64,000 bases of DNA from Crotalaria pallida. Its lineage: Eukaryota > Streptophyta > Magnoliopsida > Fabales > Fabaceae. A program made the translations under genes and the position numbers. Numbering within the stretch: position 1 is the first letter of the stretch; each line of letters starts with the position of its first letter. The stretch is from the NCBI GenBank assembly GCA_037953625.1, contig CM075653.1:8866001-8930000 (forward strand), read 5' to 3'. The notes under the pieces were generated by a model. The model had not been told where the DNA came from. It did not search any database and worked only from the letters and a program-made list of their open reading frames with translations. Below are positions 46,986-59,824 of this stretch, piece after piece.

Positions 46986-49900
46986 ATGGGAGCACCGAAG
47001 AAAAGCTCAGCTGCTAGGGTTTCGGAAGACTCCGATGAACTTGTTCGCGTTCCGTTACAAGCCATTCTCTTAGCCGATAGCTTCACCACTAAGTTCAGAC
47101 CTATCACTCTCGAACGCCCCAAAGTACTATTCTCCATTCCCATTTATTTTAATTCATTCTTTATATATTTATATATATATCTTTTAATTATTTTTTATTA
47201 TTTTTGAAGGTGTTGTTGCCGCTGGTAAATGTTCCTATGATTGATTACACGCTGACGTGGCTCGAATCCGCCGGCGTCGAAGAGGTGTTTGTTTTCTGCT
47301 GTGCTCATTCCAAACAGGTTATTAGCTACTTGGAGGAATCTGAGTGGTTTTCGCAGCCGAATTTCGCTGTTACTACCATCGAGTCGCATAATTCTGTCAG
47401 CGCCGGAGATGCGCTGCGACTGATATACGAACGCAATGTGGTATGTCTGCCTCCTCTTTAACTTATAAGTTGTAATCAGTTTTTTTTTTTTTTGGGTATC
47501 GGGCAGCATGGAAGCGTTTGGTTAGATGAATTAGAATAAGAGAGAAAACATGAGTTATGTTCTATATTTCGTGGTGTTCCAGTCCGGCCGAGAGGAATTA
47601 GATATCATTTCTGTTGGGCTGAGAAGATCGGAGAATAATAGGCCCAATAAGAAACTTATGACCCAGTCTGAGAGGATGACCCAGTCCGAGAGGAGAAGAT
47701 TAATTTAAACGGAGAAGATAAGTGCCAAGAAGGGAAGAAATATTCCCTTAGTGGAGGAAGACGGTTACAAATCACGAAAGCCATGATGGCAGAGAGGAGT
47801 TGAACTCTTAGACTATGTGAAACACTTATAAATAGAGGTAGAAGTAAATAGGAGAACGCGGTTCACATTGGAAGGAGAGGACTTGTGAGTATTGTATTGT
47901 ATATTATTTTTGTATAATATTCAGAGTCTTTTTGTTGTTCTGGACAGGTGGTATATGTTATAAATGATACAGAAGCAAAGTAACTGAATACGCCATTTTT
48001 TACATTATTATTACTATACTTTCTTGTGAGTGCAGGCAATGTGCTGCGCCTAATATATGAGCGCAGTGTGGCATGCCTTCTCTTTAACTCATACATTATA
48101 AGCATTTTGCATTAGTTATCGCTTTCTGACAGTGTTTGATAGACATATCACATGATTTATTTCTATATGTGGTACATTTTATAGCAACTTAAGAATATTA
48201 CATAAGTCAAAAACTTAGCTATTTTGGTTACACTAAGGTAGCATTTGGTGTGCAGACGTAACAAGATATTACAGTATATTATGACAAGTGTGAGACCAGA
48301 GCCAAAATGTCTCATTTTTTTGACCTTTGTGTGTCCTATTCCATTCTGTTTATAAAAGGGACCAGACATTGAACATAATTCATGTTTTATCCGCGTGTCA
48401 AACGCTGATATGTTCTATTATGTGCTTGCCTTTTTTTTTTGTCTTATGATACATTTACCAAACGCTACCTAAGAGAGTGGAACCAAAGAGAACATGAACA
48501 CAACATCTTGTTGCATTGTGTTCTATCCGTATGCTAAATTGAGTTGAGTAATGAGTAATCCATTTTTGGATCATGTTTGGTAATTGGTATAGTAACACTT
48601 ACGGATAATTTGTTATTTTGAAGATACATGGAGACTTTGTGCTTATTAGCGGTGATACCATAAGCAACATGTCACTTACTGAGGCACTTAGAGAGCATAA
48701 AGAAAGGAAGAAGAAAGATAGTAATGCTGTGATGACCATGGTCATTAAACGGTCAAAACCTAATCCGGCAATCCATCAGTCTCGACTCGGTACTGATGAA
48801 CTTTTCGTGGCCATTGATCCTGATACCAAGCAACTTTTGTACTACGAGGACAAGGCAGATAATTCAAAAGGCATTTTGCATCTTGAGAAGTCATTGCTTT
48901 CTGATAACCCTTCCCTTTCTCTGCACCATGACAAGCAGGTTCAGCCCTTACCTTTAGAAATATTTGAATTGCTAAAAAGGAATTTTATTTCTGGTGCTTG
49001 TTCGCTACAAAAAGTACAAAACTATTTTCAGGATAGAGTCTATGTATTCATTTTTTTCTGCTTTAAATTCATGATCTTCAACAACATTTTACTGGTTAGC
49101 TTACCAGGTTTCAATGATGTTTACCGTGATTGGCTATGCCGAAAAATGGTCTATTGATTCTCAATCAAATTATTTGCTACCATTCTGAGTTTAATATCAG
49201 TCGGTACTCAATTAATTGATCAGTAAACTATTTACTGTTATAGTTGTTGCCTTACTTATTATTACTTTGTTTGTTCATATCTCTGTGACCTGATGCATCC
49301 TTTTCTGAGATAACTAATATCTTCTCTGCAGGATTGTTACATTGACATATGCTCGCCAGAAGTCCTTAGCCTATTTACAGATAATTTTGATTACCAACAT
49401 CTACGACGTCATTTTGTCAAGGGATTGCTCGTCGATGATGTAATTTCTCTTCATGCTAAATCGAGTCACGCTATTGTTTCATTACTCTGCTTTTATGTTA
49501 TTCTTTATGAAGTTATTCTTGAAGTCCTTAGTGGTAGGAAAAAACTGTGCTTATGACTTTCTTCTACTGGAGAAAAAAGATAAAATTTAATCACTTATAG
49601 ACCTTTGTGGACACTTAAAAAAAACACTTGTCTTGGTCAAGTTTATGCATGTGTTGGAAATTGAATAAAAAACTACTCCATCCTTTCCTATCAATCCTAA
49701 ACTACCCCTATTAAACGAATGTTCATTAAATGAGTTTCAATTTCCTGAAAAAGGAGTAATGCAAGTAAAAGGGTAAATGTAAAATTGATAATTTTTTTTA
49801 AAAGACAGAGAATGTCTGTGTGTTTCAGTTAAGTGTGACTTATAAATATGAATAGAGGGAGTATATCTGTACCTGACACTCTGCAAACATTTTCTAGAGT

Positions 49901-52900
49901 CTAGACTTGCATTGCACTTGTTAACAAGTCTTGCACATTTCTTGCATAAGCCTTTTGGTATACAAGCTCATTATTTATGTTGCCATTATATTCTTCCATG
50001 GTATATATTCTCTTGATTTTACCATTCCATACATCATTTCAAAATTAACCAAATATTTCTTTCAGTTAATGGGGTACAAAATTTTTGTTCATGAAATCCA
50101 CTCGGACTATGCTGCAAGGATTGATAATTTCCGAAGCTATGACACTGTCAGCAAGGATATAATTCATAGATGGACATATCCATTGGTGCCAGATGTTATG
50201 AATTTCGGCAATACAGCCACTAAACTTGAGCGACAAGGAATGTATCGTGCTTCAGGTATGAATTAAAGTTTCAGAGTTGATTGGTCGTGTTGGTGAAATT
50301 TCAGAGTTGATTGGTCGTGTTGAAGAGTTTATAAGATTACATTATAGATGGCGTGCCCATATAAATACTAGTTTCAATCAGTGATTATGTTTATCTCTTT
50401 GTTTGATTTACTTTGCAATTAATTTCATATATGCTTAAGCTTTCTAGAATGATTTAGTTATATTATCATATTATAGCCCTTGTAGATTGTTGGGTCAAAA
50501 CTAGTAATTTTCTCCTATTTTGTTTCCTTTAATTTATTTAGTGTATTATGTTTTGATGAAATTTATTCTTCCCTTTCAGAAATATCGCAATCACAATCCG
50601 CTGTTATTGGCCCGTTCACTGCTATAGGATTTGGCACCAAAATTGGAAATCATAGTAAAATTTTAAGTTCTGTTATTGGAGAAGGATGTAACATTGGTTC
50701 AAATGTTCACATAGAGGGATGCTATATATTCAACCATGTCACCATAGAAGATGGCTGCATACTTAGGAATGCAATTGTATGTGATGGTGTGACTATGAAA
50801 TCAGGAGCTGTTCTGGAACCTGGTGTTATTTTGTCTTTCAAGGTTTGTGTCCGTATGTTACCTCTACCAATAGTAGCTAGACTTTTATACTTCATGTTTG
50901 TTATACATTAGGACTTGTTCCTAAACTGTTAACGCATCAGCGCAATAGTCGTGTTGCCATTAAATTTTATATCAAGATATTTTAAACTAAAGGCTTTACC
51001 TGATACTGGAGAACAACTGAAGCTTTTATTTTGTTTTGTATAACTGTATTACAATATTAACTATTTTTGTACAATGTTCTTTCTTATACATTACAGATAT
51101 TGAGCTAGTAATTTACTTTAATTTTTATGATCCTTAGTGTGTGTACCTATGAAGCCCAGATACTCCAAAAATGGAAAAGTATCCATGTTGTACCCGTGTC
51201 CGACGATATCGACACGCGTACGATACTTCCCGATACATGTCTCAAAAGTACCCAATTATTTTTTATTTAATTTTAATTATTTTTTAAAAAAATAATTGTA
51301 TGATGCTTCTCAGATACTTCCCGATACTCCCTGATACGTTTTCGATACTTCCCAGATACTTGTTTGACTTTATTTTGAATTTTTTAATAATTATTATTTT
51401 TTAAACGTAACTTTTTAATTAGTATTTTTAATAAAAATAAATAACCATTTTTTTTATGTCCTCTGAATTGTGGAGATTAATGGGTGTGCATTGACGATGT
51501 AAAGTTTTTTACACCATCAGTCCATCATCTACCATTAATGTATTTATGATAATTGACTTTTAGATAAAAGTAAGACAAATGAATGGTGGATCATGAATTG
51601 ATGGTATAAAAAAACTCTACACCATCGATGGAACCATCTATTTTCTCTAAATTGTGATCATTATAGTTATGTACTAATGTTATTTTCAACTACTGACAAT
51701 ATGAATTAAAATTATCAATGTACAACCTCTCACTTAAATTTTTATTATATGTATATAAATTTGTATTCACGTATCCTATGTCGCATCGTATCTTGAATTT
51801 TCAAAAATTCCCATATCCCCGTATCCGTGCCGTACTAAGTATCGGGGCTTCATATGTGTACCTAAGAACTGTGTGAAAATCCACCTGCGTCTCATTTAAG
51901 TTATTCATTGCAAGATGGAAATGTACCGTTTGTCGTCTGTGAATTATTTATTTATTATGCATTCAGCTTTTCATGCAGTCAGTAATTTTATGCTTCCAGG
52001 TTGTAGTTGGGCAGGAGTTTGTTGTTCCTCGTTATTCACAAGTATCTCTATTACAGCAGCCAGTTGAGGAGGATAGTGATGAGGAGCTCGAATATGCTGA
52101 TAGTACTAGTGGTATTGCTGAATTATTAATAAACTTCTTGAAGTTATGTTTAACTTGTTTGGTTGTTGGTGCTAGTGAAACAGTCTGATAGACAGTAAGA
52201 TTGACATATTGGCGTGGAATAATTATTTTATTGATTTCTCTTAAATCCTCTAGGTGAAAAAATATACATGTGTGGTTGGGGGGATCAATTTACACCGGTG
52301 TTCACTTACAATCAAATCGTCTATGATAATTTGATTAAATTATAATAAAACTTCTGTTGTTTTCTACTATGAATTGATTGTTAAATGCATATTGTTAAAC
52401 TTTCAACGGTCGTTTTCACTTATGCAGCCATGACAAGCAAAGTGGATAACTCAGATGTGGAGGATACATCCCAAGTATTGGACACACATTTTCAATCATC
52501 ATCAGAGGTCATTCCAGAAGGCTTATTTATGTTTTCCACTTTTGTGTTACATGTCTCAAGTGATTTGAGATAGATCATGAAGATCTAGCCTAGATGCTTT
52601 TGATTTTTTTTAGAAAAAAATGAGAAATCACTAAATTATTTGACAATTTTAGAATGAAAAATGACCAACAACCTGTTTGATTAATAATTTTCGTGAAATC
52701 ACTTGATTATTTGACAATTTTAGAATCCTAAAACATTATTGGTAAATGTGTTTAATAATGTGCAACAATTGTGCTATAATTTGCAAAATCTTGTCGAAAT
52801 GCATTACTTCAATCTTCACTACACTTGCCAACCAATACGCACCATCACTTCATTGGGATGCAATTGCAATGAATCTGTTGCACTATGCTGACTGGATTGC

Positions 52901-53857
52901 GTCCCAGGGGCAGATCCAGAAACTGCTGCTCGGGGACCCAAATCTTAGATGACCCTGACTGGATTGCGTCCCAGGGGCAGATCCTGAAACTGCTGCTTGA
53001 GGACACAAATCTTAGATGACAATGTCCCAACTTTTAATTAATGAAGGAAAGGATCTTGCCTGGTGGCTGGGTGCTTATTTTTATTATAATTCAGCTCTTT
53101 GTGGGCTTTCCTCGAGAGCTGACAAAGTCTTTGCTGTATAATGTTTTTTGACATTTCAAGCATTGATTGTAAAGTTTGTGAGCATTGTTCATATTTGGAG
53201 AGTTGGTTTAACTTCCAACTCCTGAGCAATTTGTTGATACTTCTTGTGCCTTTGAAAATTCTTTAGTTGAGCCATGCAAACGATTGTAGTTTATGCATCC
53301 TGTGATAAAGATTTTTGCTACATAATATTTAGTTCATAAGCGTTTCATTTTATAGGCAATTTATTGTTTCTCATTACACTTGCTTTTATTGTTCAGCTAG
53401 GTGTAGGTGGGGATGGATATATTTGGTCAAAATGTGAAGGAGGCCATGAAGAAGAGTGGAGGCACTCAGTGGCTCCTATTCCTGCAGATAAGATTTCTGA
53501 GGCAATGAAAATCATGGAAGATGAGTTGGAGTTAACTCATGATGGCAGTATTCTCCCACCTTCCGGAGAGCTCAAACCAGATTCTAATGACTCAGAGGAT
53601 GATGATAATGAAGATTCTAGAGACGACTATTTTGAGAAAGAGGTGAGGATTTTGACATGAAAACTTAGATGCGTTTTGTGGATATCTTATATTTAAGTTG
53701 TCCATCATCATATGCAGGTTGAAGCAACTTTTCTCAGGGCTGTGAATGAAAACATACAAGAAGATCATTTGATCTTAGAAGTCAACTCTTTGAAGTATGT
53801 AATATAGTTATGTGTATTCTTTAAAGTTGAATGTAGACTGCAGTAGGAATATTCTAT

Positions 53858-53893
<36 letters not shown>

Positions 53894-56800
53894 TGTATTT
53901 TCTATGGATATCGGGCATAATTTTTTAATGTGGGTAAACTTATGCTTTGAAGTTATTTGCTAATTCCTGGTGGTTGCATCGTGTGCTAGTTTTGGAAGGC
54001 GTGATATTCCTTCAGTTTTCATGTCCAACTTCCTTTTCATTTCCTTTTGGTTCTATTACGTCTGCTTATGTGTGCATCATAGCAATTCCCATTGTACCAG
54101 CTTCTTGCTTTCATATTTTTAAGCCTCTTGTTAATTTTACTTGTGCTTTATCAAATTAAAGCATTTATCATCAAACTAACTGTGTTACAGCCTTGAAAAA
54201 GGAATAGGAAGTGTACTTTTTCTTTGTCGTGCTACTGCCATCTGCTCTTATTTTAAGTATGTAAAAGAATTGACTCTCTGTTTTGTTTCGAATACATGGT
54301 ACCTTCATGGAATGTGTGATCTTTGCAATTTTTTGCCACCAATGTTCTCAATATATGCTTCTATTGTTTTGATGTGATCAAACTTAATAAGCATTTACTG
54401 GCCATTTGTTTATAGAAACATCATCTTTATTTATATGTAGGTTGTCATACAATAAGCTAGCTGCTGACTGTGCTGGAGCTGTATTTTACGCTATGATGAA
54501 GTATGCTTTAGACTCCGCTCGTAGTTCAGCTGGTGAGTTTTTCCCTTTTCTGTCTATCGCTGCTTGATCTTTTTAATCTTTTAAGCTTATTTCTTTGAGT
54601 CATTGTTTTCTCATTAAATAAAAATAACTATCAAAATTCTGTTTAGAAGCGTGAACACACTTGGCGGTGTCTTGGCCTGGTTGGAATATGTTATGCTGTG
54701 AGTTACTTGTGCGTGTAATTAGTCATGGCAGTGTGATTCTGTTAATAAGACGGTTTGCTATTCTTTTAGCCTTAGCTTCTAGATGTTCTAGATAGTAGAT
54801 GGTTCTAGTCTTGTAGAATCCTTTATAAAACAATTGAAGTCAGTTTCAGATCTCAGTCTTTTGCTAAGGATGATTAGTTTTTGCCTCAATCTCTCTCTGG
54901 TTCTTCTCTCGTAATTTTCGTCACTTTCTCACTTTTCTCACATTTGCTCAATGATCATGAACTCTATTATGGTATTGTGATCTCATTTGATTCTGAATCA
55001 AGGTAAATTCCTCAAATCCTTGCAATTTCGCTACTGGAAATCACAATTTTTCTTCTTGGACCATGTTCGGGTCGTGGAAGCTTTTCTCATTCAACCTCTG
55101 TCAAACTTTATGTGAAGAATTTCTCATGTGGAAGCAAATAGTGGAAGCTCTGTAATCAAAGGTCACTAGTTAAGAGGTTTGTGGTGGATACAGATATTCC
55201 TTCAAGGTCCAACTCCTATGAAGATTGCGATCATTGAGGAGTCGATCCTGAGTATCTCAGCTGGGAACAACAAAATCAGCTTTTTTCTCGTGTCTTATAT
55301 CTTCATTGTCTAATGCTCTTTTGACACAAGTTGGTTGCATGCATTCATGGATGAGATCCATGCTTTCTTCCTCCATTCACAAACTCGTGCAAAGGTTCAG
55401 CTGTTCTGGACCTTAGAAACATGAAGAAAGGAGCTTGCACGATCTCAGAATCCTAGTGTTTCACTTTCTTTTTAGAATCTACTTTTTAGTTCATTCATTT
55501 ACCAGAAACCTAGTTAGTGTCTCACTATAGAGATGAAACCATTCCTTTTTTGGCCCCTCGTCTCGTATTGATTAATATCGCCCAACCATAGCCAGCCCCT
55601 CATACGAGAAGAGTCAAATTACTCATTGTCAATTTACTTTGATATTCATGTCTCACTGTTTTCTGAATTTGAATTTCGGTTTATTTTGACACTTGGTCTC
55701 ACTAAAGCCTTATCTATTCCAATCATATGTTTTGAGTCGAGAATAACTCAGGGTGTTAGATTAATTTGCTTAGATGCACCCACCCTGAGTTGGAGGGGGC
55801 AAATGTTATAGTATGTTATGCTTCTGAGTTACTTTCGCATGTAATTAGTTGACAGCCATAATTCTGGTAGTATGACAGCTGCTATTCAATTATCTTTTAC
55901 ATGCTTTAGATGGTTCTAGACCCTTGAATATAAAACAGTTGAGTTCAGTTTCAGATCTCCGTTTTCTGTTAATGACTTTCTCTCCTGTCATCATTTTCCA
56001 TCGACTTTTGCCCTTTCTCACATTTTGTCAGAGATCGCGAAGTTTATTAGAGTCTAAGAGAGATCTAGTAACAATCTGCAGAATGATCAGGACAAATGAA
56101 TCAACTAGAGGTTCCAGTGAGAAAAGTGAATAAAATGGAATGTATTTCAATTAAATGGGGAGAATAAATTGAAAGAGAGTTTGCTCTAGGTGTAGTTGGT
56201 TTTACTGAAATTTGGGTTTTCTCAATCTTATTGGTTATTCCAGGGAGCTGAGAGCTCCTAGAGGGGTACTTTTATCACTTTGTACAGAGTATCATTATGT
56301 ACCTACGTCGTTCATATATAACCTTTTTTTCTTAATCTCAAATCTCAATAATTTTTCACTGATTTTATTATTGTTTGGGATGAATTTTTTCAGGTAGCTT
56401 GATACAGAATGTTAAGTCTGTACTTACAAAATGGAAAAATGTTCTTACACCCTATCTGACTGATATAGATGATCAGGTGCATCTTTCTATGCTTTTCGAA
56501 GTCATTCATGTTCATTTGTGAAGCATTTTTCAGTTGCAAGATTTATTGATTATCTTGCACTATTTTTCTTTTTCCATGAAGCTTTTTGGATATTTAAAAG
56601 ACTTCAGGAGAAAACTGTCTGTCACAAAATTAAATGTTCAATGTTGTTGTTTTCTTGCTGAATGTTGGGTGGAGTATCAAGCGTTGTTGCTTTTTTGTTC
56701 TTGAATCTTGATTTATTTTTCTAACTTGTTTTGGAGCATATAAACTTTAAGTTGCGTCTGCTGAAGGGAGGATTCCTCTTGCATTATTAGAGAGATCACT

Positions 56801-58043
56801 TTTGGATTCTCTGCTAAGCATTCTTTGTGCATGGTCACTGTTTGATCTGATAGCTACTATGCAGTGGCCTTATTTACATATCTGTGAAGACATAGGAAAT
56901 GCGCAGAGTGCTTTCATTATGTGAAACATGGTATCACTTCCTTAGTTTAAGGAACTTGAGCTGTTTTGTAAGATTGTAATTTCGACCAAAAGTTGCTAGC
57001 TCCCTCCCTAACCTTCCCCCTCCTTTTCATCGAAAATAATCATAGTGGTATCAATAGGTTTTGTGAATTATGGTTTTGAAATTATTTATTGCTATTGCGA
57101 ATAATTATTCCAAATACAGTGTGGCCATTTACTTGATGCTTACCAATTTGATTTGCATTACTTAATGGTTTGCCCTCTTCCATTTTTCTTCCTCTCCAGA
57201 TTGAAGTAATACTAAAATTTGAAGAAATGTGTTCAGAATCTGTGAGAGAGTTTGCTCCATTGTTTAGTACGGTATGCTTATCTTTCATAAGTTAGGCTTT
57301 GATGCATCAGAAACATGCACTGAAATATAAACATAATTACATCTTTTGTAACATAGGCTTTTTAAGGTGGTGTTTGTATGCACATCAGAAAGGTAAACTA
57401 TAACAGTGGACTGAACTTTAAATAATCGTATATCCTTTGGTCCAATATAGTTTACTGTACGATTAAGCACACTTCCATGTACAGATGCACTGCCATTCGG
57501 TCTAAAGCCAGCAACTTAACAATGTTATTAAATAGGTTTTAGCACAAAAGAAAGGAGTTTTCATGCTCTCATATTCATCTGAATATTACTGTGTTGGGAG
57601 CAATGCGGTTCTTTAGAGATATTGAAGTACCTAGCCTTTTCCTGCTCCTAATGTACCCTTGTCTAATTCAAGTGTAGAGAATAGTTTCACGTTCTCATGC
57701 TACATTTGTTTTTCTTTTTTTTTTCTTCCCCTTTTTAATGACTTGTTAATCATTTATCAGATTTTGCACTTAATGTATGACGAAGAAATTGTAGAAGAAG
57801 ATGCTATTTTAAGATGGGATGACGAGAAGAGAGACGCAGATGAATCAGATAAAGTCTTTGTTAATCAGGCCCAAGCAATGATTGAAGTGAGTATCATTAT
57901 CTTTTTCTGCATTGATACTTTTCGTAACTATCTCTATCCTTTGAGATGAATTACATATTGATGTATGTCTTTCTTTTGTGTCATGTCTCTAGTGGCTAAG
58001 ACACGCCGAGGAAGAAGACGGTGATGAGGAGGAAGAAGAATAA
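46986..58043 (+). CDS. Translation initiation factor eIF2B subunit epsilon
   Basis: Fifteen exons join in frame to 727 residues: 46986-47123, 47210-47440, 48624-48938, 49332-49439, 50066-50255, 50580-50842, 52000-52111, 52428-52507, 53397-53642, 53718-53794, 54441-54532, 56394-56476, 57200-57271, 57761-57886 and 57993-58043. All introns are GT-AG. This is the catalytic subunit of the nucleotide exchange factor that recharges eIF2 with GTP in the cytoplasm. The N-terminus is a nucleotidyltransferase-like domain (PLQAILLADSFTTKFRPIT, LLPLVNVPMIDYTL, VFVFCCAHS). Hexapeptide repeats follow (VIGPFTAIG, VIGEGCNIGSNVHIEGCYI). The C-terminal W2/eIF5C domain ends in WLRHAEEEDGDEEEEE. Length matches the family. 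The start follows a UTR without an upstream competing frame. No lesion was found. Confidence 0.96.
47560..48000 (+). repeat. LTR-like insertion in eIF2B-epsilon intron 2
   Basis: The stretch has the look of a plant LTR: repeated gacccagtcygagagga units, a TATA-type acttataaatagagg near 47826, and ggttcacattgg followed by a T-rich part. No second LTR or clear TG/CA ends with target duplication were found, so a solo LTR is only a suggestion. Confidence 0.35.
48031..48110 (+). repeat. Decayed duplicate of the exon 2 / intron 2 boundary
   Basis: These 80 bases align with 47400-47483, the end of eIF2B-epsilon exon 2 and the start of its intron (ctgcgMctRatatayga, then cgcaRtgtgg, then ctctttaact). 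The copy is still open and reads AGNVLRLIYERSV where the exon reads AGDALRLIYERNV. The former donor GT is GC in the copy, and an acceptor-like tgagtgcag precedes it. Confidence 0.8.
49676..49861. mobile_element. Stowaway-type MITE in eIF2B-epsilon intron 4
   Basis: Flanking TA dinucleotides, left end CTCCATCCTTTCC and right end AATAGAGGGAG give the Stowaway pattern. Length is 186 bp. Confidence 0.75.
50269..50326. repeat. Tandem duplication, 2 x 29 bp, next to a splice donor
   Basis: The phrase ttcagagttgattggtcgtg occurs twice, 29 bases apart, beginning about 13 bases after the exon 5 donor of the eIF2B-epsilon gene. Confidence 0.9.
51148..51854. mobile_element. TIR transposon with 8-bp target duplication (hAT-like) in intron 6
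   Basis: Terminal inverted repeats TATGAAGCCC...GGGCTTCATA bound 707 bp. Perfect 8-bp direct repeats tgtgtacc flank it at 51140-51147 and 51855-51862, a size typical of hAT elements. The interior has many degenerate gatacttcccgatac units at both ends and no transposase. A second MITE (51473-51649) is nested inside. Confidence 0.8.
51473..51649. mobile_element. MITE of the gagattaat/acaccatc family, copy 1 (nested)
   Basis: This copy starts gagattaatgggtgtgcatt with a taaagttttttacaccatc arm that recurs inverted near its right end. The direct repeat aattgtg flanks it (51466-51472 and 51650-51656). The same family occurs at 60993-61430. Confidence 0.75.
52888..53021. repeat. Tandem duplication, 2 x 67 bp, in eIF2B-epsilon intron 8
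   Basis: Units 52888-52954 and 52955-53021 share ctgactggattgcgtcccag and aaatcttagatgac, with a handful of substitutions between them. Confidence 0.95.
53857..53893. repeat. (CT)n(AT)n microsatellite
   Basis: About nine CT units run directly into about nine AT units, in the intron after eIF2B-epsilon exon 10. Confidence 0.95.
54679..56050 (+). mobile_element. Small non-autonomous LTR retrotransposon remnant in intron 11
   Basis: Two related stretches, about 54679-54969 and 55803-56050, share atgttatgc...gagttac...gtaattag, tagatggttctaga, ataaaacarttgargtcagtttcagatctc and ctttctcacwtttg. The left one is followed by a degraded primer-binding site (tggtattgtgat, 54970). The right one is preceded by a purine tract (gttggagggggcaaa). 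The roughly 830-bp interior shows no pol motif. It is a TRIM-like or deleted Copia derivative. Confidence 0.6.
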
Positions 58044-58899
58044 AATGATTTTTGCAGTTTCCTATGATTTAGGGAGCTTCAAAGTGATTTTGTGCATTCA
58101 TATCTACCCTGGGAATTCAAAGGGGGGTAGGGAGGTTTTTTGACATGTTTGTGTATAATGATAATTCTGTGGAATCTAATCTAATGAAAAAAATTGAAGG
58201 ATTCAAAACAAGAGAGTCCCCCAAGTCTCAATTTTGTTACATTTGTGACTACTATATAACTGTCAGTGATATCCACACAGCACGAGACACTATTCATTGT
58301 TGTATCCAAAGCAAATATCTTGTGCGGTTGTTATAAAGTGAAAAAATTAAGTTGTGGAGAAAATAGTGTAATGAATATAGTTTTCTAACTATGACTAAGG
58401 TTAGATGTAAAAGAACTGCAGTTTTTGGTCAAGTAATAATGATGGATATATTCCATCACCTGTTTCAAAAATTGACACCGCTGGACTAAAAAGAAGTTGA
58501 AGGTTTCATTATTCATTGTATTCCATCTTACAGACAACTTTTATGGATTGGATAATTCATAGATTAGTGAAGGCAGGCAATTTGAGACAAAACTAACTAG
58601 AAAACAATTCCATTACAAAATAAATAGGAGGTGATGATTCATTATAAACCATCTAAGGTCTTAGTTTGACATATTAATTGCAAGTTTTTTCGAGTAACCA
58701 CGTTTGTCTTTATAGTTTTCCTTGCACTAGAGTAATGGTATGTAAATAGATTATTCAAAATTTTCAAATCATTATTCCAACTAAAATATTACAATTCGAA
58801 ATTAAATAAATTATTCAAGTTTTTTAAATTATAAATTTATTTTAGGTATATGTAAATTAAATATGTTGAATTCGTTATTCATTTTGGATAAATATAAAT

Positions 58900-58955
<56 letters not shown>

Positions 58956-59608
58956 ATATTTGCTATATATACATTTAAAAGTTTGGCATCATCTTTCATC
59001 CATGTTTCTTCTAAAAAATATTAATCAATTTTAATTTAGTTTTACTAAAATTATTATGCTCGCATTTTTCATTATGTTCTCTCTCTTTCTTCACTATTTT
59101 GTATTATCCTTAGACTTTGATATTTTAATGTTTTTCACCTAAAATTTGGAATGTTTTCATCAATCTGCACTTTTTGATATTCTGATTTTTATATTGAGTT
59201 TTGTGATATTAAAGAGAAGATAGCAACACGTTAGTGAATTACTTTTGATAATTGATACATTTTTCATGAAATGTTAAGAACATAATAAATTACCTTAATA
59301 AGAAAAGTATGTAAAAATTATATATATATATATATATATATTTCAATTTTTTTTGAATTTTTTTATGAACATTTTTTAGAATTTATGATTTTCAAATTCA
59401 TAAGAAGATCTAAAAAAGAATGATATTTCTTTGATGAGAGAGGTATTATATCTTTTTTTTAATTGTGTACTCTATTATTTTCAGTGTATTGCAATTTTGA
59501 GGAATTTCAAAAAATATATCTTTTTGTGTTGTTGAAAATTGTTATGATTTTTGTTTTAATTCTTTTGTCTCTCATCCAAGATAAATTTCAAAATCTGTTT
59601 ATTTATTT
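58044..59608. other. Spacer 3' of eIF2B epsilon
   Basis: This includes the 3' UTR of the eIF2B-epsilon gene and very AT-rich sequence with TA microsatellites at 58902-58953 and about 59319-59342. No coding sequence was recognised. Confidence 0.55.
58902..58953. repeat. (AT)n microsatellite
   Basis: About 25 AT units are visible. Confidence 0.97.
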
Positions 59609-59824
59609 ATTTTTTTGGTTTACAAGGGAAATCTCATCGTCATTGTCGCACATTGACGACTCTGATGGGCAACCCCGCCACCAGGTCATAGCCTGCAAAC
59701 TGTCCGAAGGAGAACAACCACTCCCGAAGGAGCGACAGACTCATACCGCCGAGGTGGGATTCGAACCCGTGTCCTTGCGGACCGAGGACAAAGTCCCGAG
59801 TCAGGTGTGCCACACCTTGTTGGT
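59609..59824 (-). mobile_element. tRNA-derived SINE with 19-bp target duplication
   Basis: On the minus strand, a TGGCACACCTG A-box-like element and a perfect B box (GGGTTCGAATCC, near 59758-59769) lie about 50 bases apart. A non-tRNA body follows, then an A-rich tail (ccaaaaaaataaataaataa). Nineteen-base direct repeats aaaatctgtttatttattt flank it at 59590-59608 and 59825-59843. It is independent of the SINE at 42535-42721, whose body differs. Confidence 0.85.
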
